NCBI GenBank assembly: GCA_030917985.1
Contig: JAUPTR010000393.1
Coordinates: 1-7,913 of the forward strand
DNA length: 7,913 nt
DNA from: Pseudomonadota bacterium
Lineage (GTDB): Bacteria > Pseudomonadota > Gammaproteobacteria > Burkholderiales > SCOH01
Direction of reading: 5' to 3'
The notes below the pieces were generated by a model. The model was given only the letters and a program-made list of their open reading frames with translations. It searched no databases and had not been told where the DNA came from. The translations under genes were made by a program, and so were the position numbers. The stretch's first letter is position 1; each line of letters starts with the position of its first letter. Of this stretch, positions 5,893-7,913 are shown piece by piece.

Positions 5893-7013
5893 AAACACGG
5901 ATTCTGGCCATGGGGCTGGCCTTGCTGGCTGCTCCGCTGGGCGCCCACGAAGGGCACGACCACCAGCCGGCGCCAACGCCGCCCCCTGCCCGCACTGCCG
6001 TTAATACTGCCGCCGCAGTGCAGGAGCGCGCCGAGCGCCTGCCGGACGGTGCGCTGTTTGTGCCCAAACCACTGCAACGGCAGCTGGATATCCGCACCCA
6101 GCTCGTCGACAACAGGCCACAACCTCAAACCGTTACCCTTGCCGGACACCTGATTGCCGCCAGCAATGCCAATGGCGTGGTGCAGGCCAGCCAACCGGGG
6201 CTGCTGTTGCCGCCTGCAGGCGGCCTGCCCGGTATCGGCCAGCAGGTCAGACAGGGGCAGATACTCGGCTGGTTACTGCCGCAGCCCAACGCCGCCGACA
6301 GTGCCAGCATTGACGCCGGCCTTGCGGATGCCATCGGCAGACAACGCCAGGCCGAGCAGGATTTGCAGCGGCTGACCAATCTGCGCCCGCATGTATCGCA
6401 GCAACAGCTGGATCTGCTGAAAATCGACATCGACACCCAGCAGCAGAAGATTGCGGCCTACCGCCAGGCACGCGCGCGCCAGCCGCTGAAAGCCCCGCTC
6501 GACGGTGTGATCAGCGGCAGCAAGGCGCTGGCGGGGCAGGTTGTTGATCTGCGCGATACCTTGTTCGAAATTGTTGATCCACGCAGCCTGTGGGTGGAAG
6601 TGGTGAGCTTCGACCCGGCACTGCCACGGCAAATGCAGGCAGCCCATGCCAACACGGCCGATGGCCGGCGTATCGAGCTGCAGTGGCTGGGCAGCAGCGG
6701 TGTATTGCGCGATCAGGCACGACCGCTGATTTTCCGGCTGCAGGGGCAGCAGCACGATCTGGCAATCGGCACCCGTGTTGAGGTTCAGATTCAGGTGAGC
6801 GGCAAGCAGGCCGGCGCCTTGTTGCCCACCAGCGCTGTCAGCCGCGATTTAAATGGCAACCGGATGGTGTGGCTACACCAGCAGCCGGAGCGTTTTGTGC
6901 CGCTGCGCGTCAGCCCGCAGCCCGGCCATGATGGCCGTTTGCTGGTCAGCGGCCTGCCGCAGGGTGCACGCGTGGTGATCAGCGGCGCAAGCCTGCTGGC
7001 GCAGATTCGCTAG
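5889..7013 (+). CDS. Periplasmic adaptor subunit of a heavy-metal RND efflux system (CzcB/CusB-like)
   Basis: Membrane-fusion (HlyD-type) subunit that should link the RND pump in the inner membrane to an outer-membrane channel; 374 residues. A signal peptide (1-19, ending APLGA) is followed by HEGHDH (20-25) and a Pro/Ala-rich linker. Then come the membrane-proximal strand region (about 54-90), the first lipoyl half (about 96-130), a helical hairpin (about 138-195) with repeated Gln, the second lipoyl half with the hallmark APLDGVISGSKALAGQVV (202-219), a beta-barrel (about 228-302) and a C-terminal membrane-proximal domain (LLPTSAV to the end). No N-terminal methionine set like that of CusB is seen, so Cu(I)/Ag(I) is not suggested, and the true metal is open. 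GGAGG precedes the ATG by eight bases. Translation is coupled to the previous gene by ATGA, and the pump gene follows after ten bases. Confidence 0.93.
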   Translation: MKTRILAMGLALLAAPLGAHEGHDHQPAPTPPPARTAVNTAAAVQERAERLPDGALFVPKPLQRQLDIRTQLVDNRPQPQTVTLAGHLIAASNANGVVQASQPGLLLPPAGGLPGIGQQVRQGQILGWLLPQPNAADSASIDAGLADAIGRQRQAEQDLQRLTNLRPHVSQQQLDLLKIDIDTQQQKIAAYRQARARQPLKAPLDGVISGSKALAGQVVDLRDTLFEIVDPRSLWVEVVSFDPALPRQMQAAHANTADGRRIELQWLGSSGVLRDQARPLIFRLQGQQHDLAIGTRVEVQIQVSGKQAGALLPTSAVSRDLNGNRMVWLHQQPERFVPLRVSPQPGHDGRLLVSGLPQGARVVISGASLLAQIR

Positions 7014-7023
7014 GAGCCGGCCC

Positions 7024-7913
7024 ATGTTCAATCTGATCGTAGCCAGCAGCCTCAGGCAGCGCCTGCTGGTGCTGATTTTCGCCTTCGGCCTGATGCTTTA
7101 CGGCGGCTGGTATCTGCCAACGCTGAAGGTGGATGTTTTTCCTGACCTGAACAAGCCTGTCGTCACCATCATGACCGAGGCGGAAGGCCTGGCGCCCGAG
7201 GAAGTGGAGCAATTGCTGACCCAGCCGCTGGAAACCGCCGCCAACGGCCTGCCGGGCATCACCCGGATACGCTCGGTATCGGCAGTGGGTTTGTCGATTG
7301 TCTACCTGGAGTTCGAATGGGGCAGCGACCCCTATCGCAACCGGCAACTGGTGGCCGAACGGCTGACCACCCTCGGCAGCCAGTTGCCACGCGGCGCAGC
7401 GCCACAAATGGCACCCCTGTCTTCGTTGATGGGTGAAATCATGCTGATTGCGCTGCCACTGTCGGAAGGCACGTCATCGCCGATGGCAGTGCGCGAATAT
7501 GCTGACTGGGTGCTGCGCCCGTCGCTGCTGAGCATTCCGGGGGTTGCCAATATCATTCCGATTGGCGGCGAGGTGCGGCAGTTCCGCATTGCGCCGGATC
7601 TGGACCGGCTGCGCGGCCTGCAACTGGGACTGACCGACATCGAGCAGGCCCTGCGCGGTTTCGGCAGCAACACCAGTGGTGGTTATATCGACAACCAGTC
7701 CCGCGAATGGCTGATCCGCAACATTGGCCGCAGCGTCAGGCTGGAAGACTTGCGCAACCTGACGGTGGCCTATCGCGAGGGGCACCCGATTCCGTTGCGG
7801 CAGGTGGCCAGTGTCGACTACGCGGCACGCATCCAGCGCGGCGATGCCGGCTTTGCCGGTAAACCGGCGGTGATTGTAGCGGTGCAAAAACAACCGGGTG
7901 CAGACACGATCCA
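7024..7913 (+). CDS. Heavy-metal RND efflux pump (CzcA/CusA family), 5' part only
   Basis: Proton-driven inner-membrane pump exporting metal cations; 296 N-terminal codons are seen of the roughly 1,000-1,050 usual for the family. TM1 spans about residues 13-30. The start of the periplasmic porter domain follows with family hallmarks: VDVFPDLNKPVVTI (36-49), EGLAPEEVEQLLTQPLETAANGLPG in meaning at 54-78, RIRSVSAVGLS (81-91) and EWGSDPYRNRQLVAERL (98-114). The two-domain porter pattern continues to the edge without frameshift. AGGAG lies seven bases before the ATG. The transmembrane-4 motif and central-cleft residues that separate Zn/Co/Cd pumps from Cu/Ag pumps lie beyond the window, so specificity cannot be read. 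The wording FPDLNKP with EWGSDPY differs somewhat from the classic CzcA and CusA versions I remember. Confidence 0.95.
   Translation, partial: MFNLIVASSLRQRLLVLIFAFGLMLYGGWYLPTLKVDVFPDLNKPVVTIMTEAEGLAPEEVEQLLTQPLETAANGLPGITRIRSVSAVGLSIVYLEFEWGSDPYRNRQLVAERLTTLGSQLPRGAAPQMAPLSSLMGEIMLIALPLSEGTSSPMAVREYADWVLRPSLLSIPGVANIIPIGGEVRQFRIAPDLDRLRGLQLGLTDIEQALRGFGSNTSGGYIDNQSREWLIRNIGRSVRLEDLRNLTVAYREGHPIPLRQVASVDYAARIQRGDAGFAGKPAVIVAVQKQPGADTI

Noticed and set aside
1..7913. Mobile elements, CRISPR arrays, tRNA or rRNA genes
   Set aside because: No transposase, terminal inverted repeats, regularly spaced repeats, or tRNA/rRNA-like sequence were seen; base composition looks uniform by eye.

Overview
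The window reads as the chromosome of a Gram-negative, GC-rich proteobacterium. The secreted proteins carry Sec signal peptides, a tripartite RND heavy-metal exporter is present, and signalling uses PAS/HAMP/GGDEF domains. The CzcI-like peptide next to czcB/czcA-type genes suggests a betaproteobacterium. The taxon is an inference; there is no rRNA or marker gene here.

Left part (1-4679, all minus strand, read from high to low coordinates) is a three-gene sensory block. First comes a membrane diguanylate cyclase with three PAS-like regions and a complete GGDEF domain (2649-4679). Second is a secreted PhnD-type solute-binding protein (1715-2557). Third is a membrane histidine kinase with a periplasmic sensor, HAMP, PAS, HisKA and HATPase domains (from 1718, running off the left edge). 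The binding protein and kinase overlap by an ATGA and are almost certainly translated together. No ABC permease or ATPase gene follows the binding protein, so it is more likely the ligand-sensing partner of the kinase than a transporter part. The cyclase lies 91 bases upstream and may share the transcript. No response regulator is visible; it may lie beyond position 1.

Centre (4680-4831) is a divergent intergenic region. It holds a plausible minus-strand promoter for the cyclase, a better plus-strand promoter (TTCAAA-17-TACAAT) for the metal genes, and inverted repeats that could be operators.

Right part (4832-7913, plus strand) is a heavy-metal efflux operon. It runs: a CzcI-like secreted Cys/His-rich peptide interrupted by an in-frame TGA (4832-5185); 173 bases without a gene but with competing small hairpins; a membrane-anchored His-rich periplasmic protein of 177 residues (5359-5892); a periplasmic adaptor (5889-7013); and the N-terminal 296 residues of an HME-type RND pump (7024 to the right edge). 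The last three are tightly coupled (ATGA overlap, then a 10-base gap). The 177-residue protein and the adaptor should both begin, after signal-peptide removal, with the same HEGHDH sequence. No outer-membrane channel (CzcC-type) gene lies in its usual place ahead of the adaptor.

The points most worth a second look are the stop codon inside an otherwise intact CzcI-like frame, the paired HEGHDH N-termini with an unusual anchored protein in the czcC slot, and the binding-protein/kinase/cyclase sensory block.
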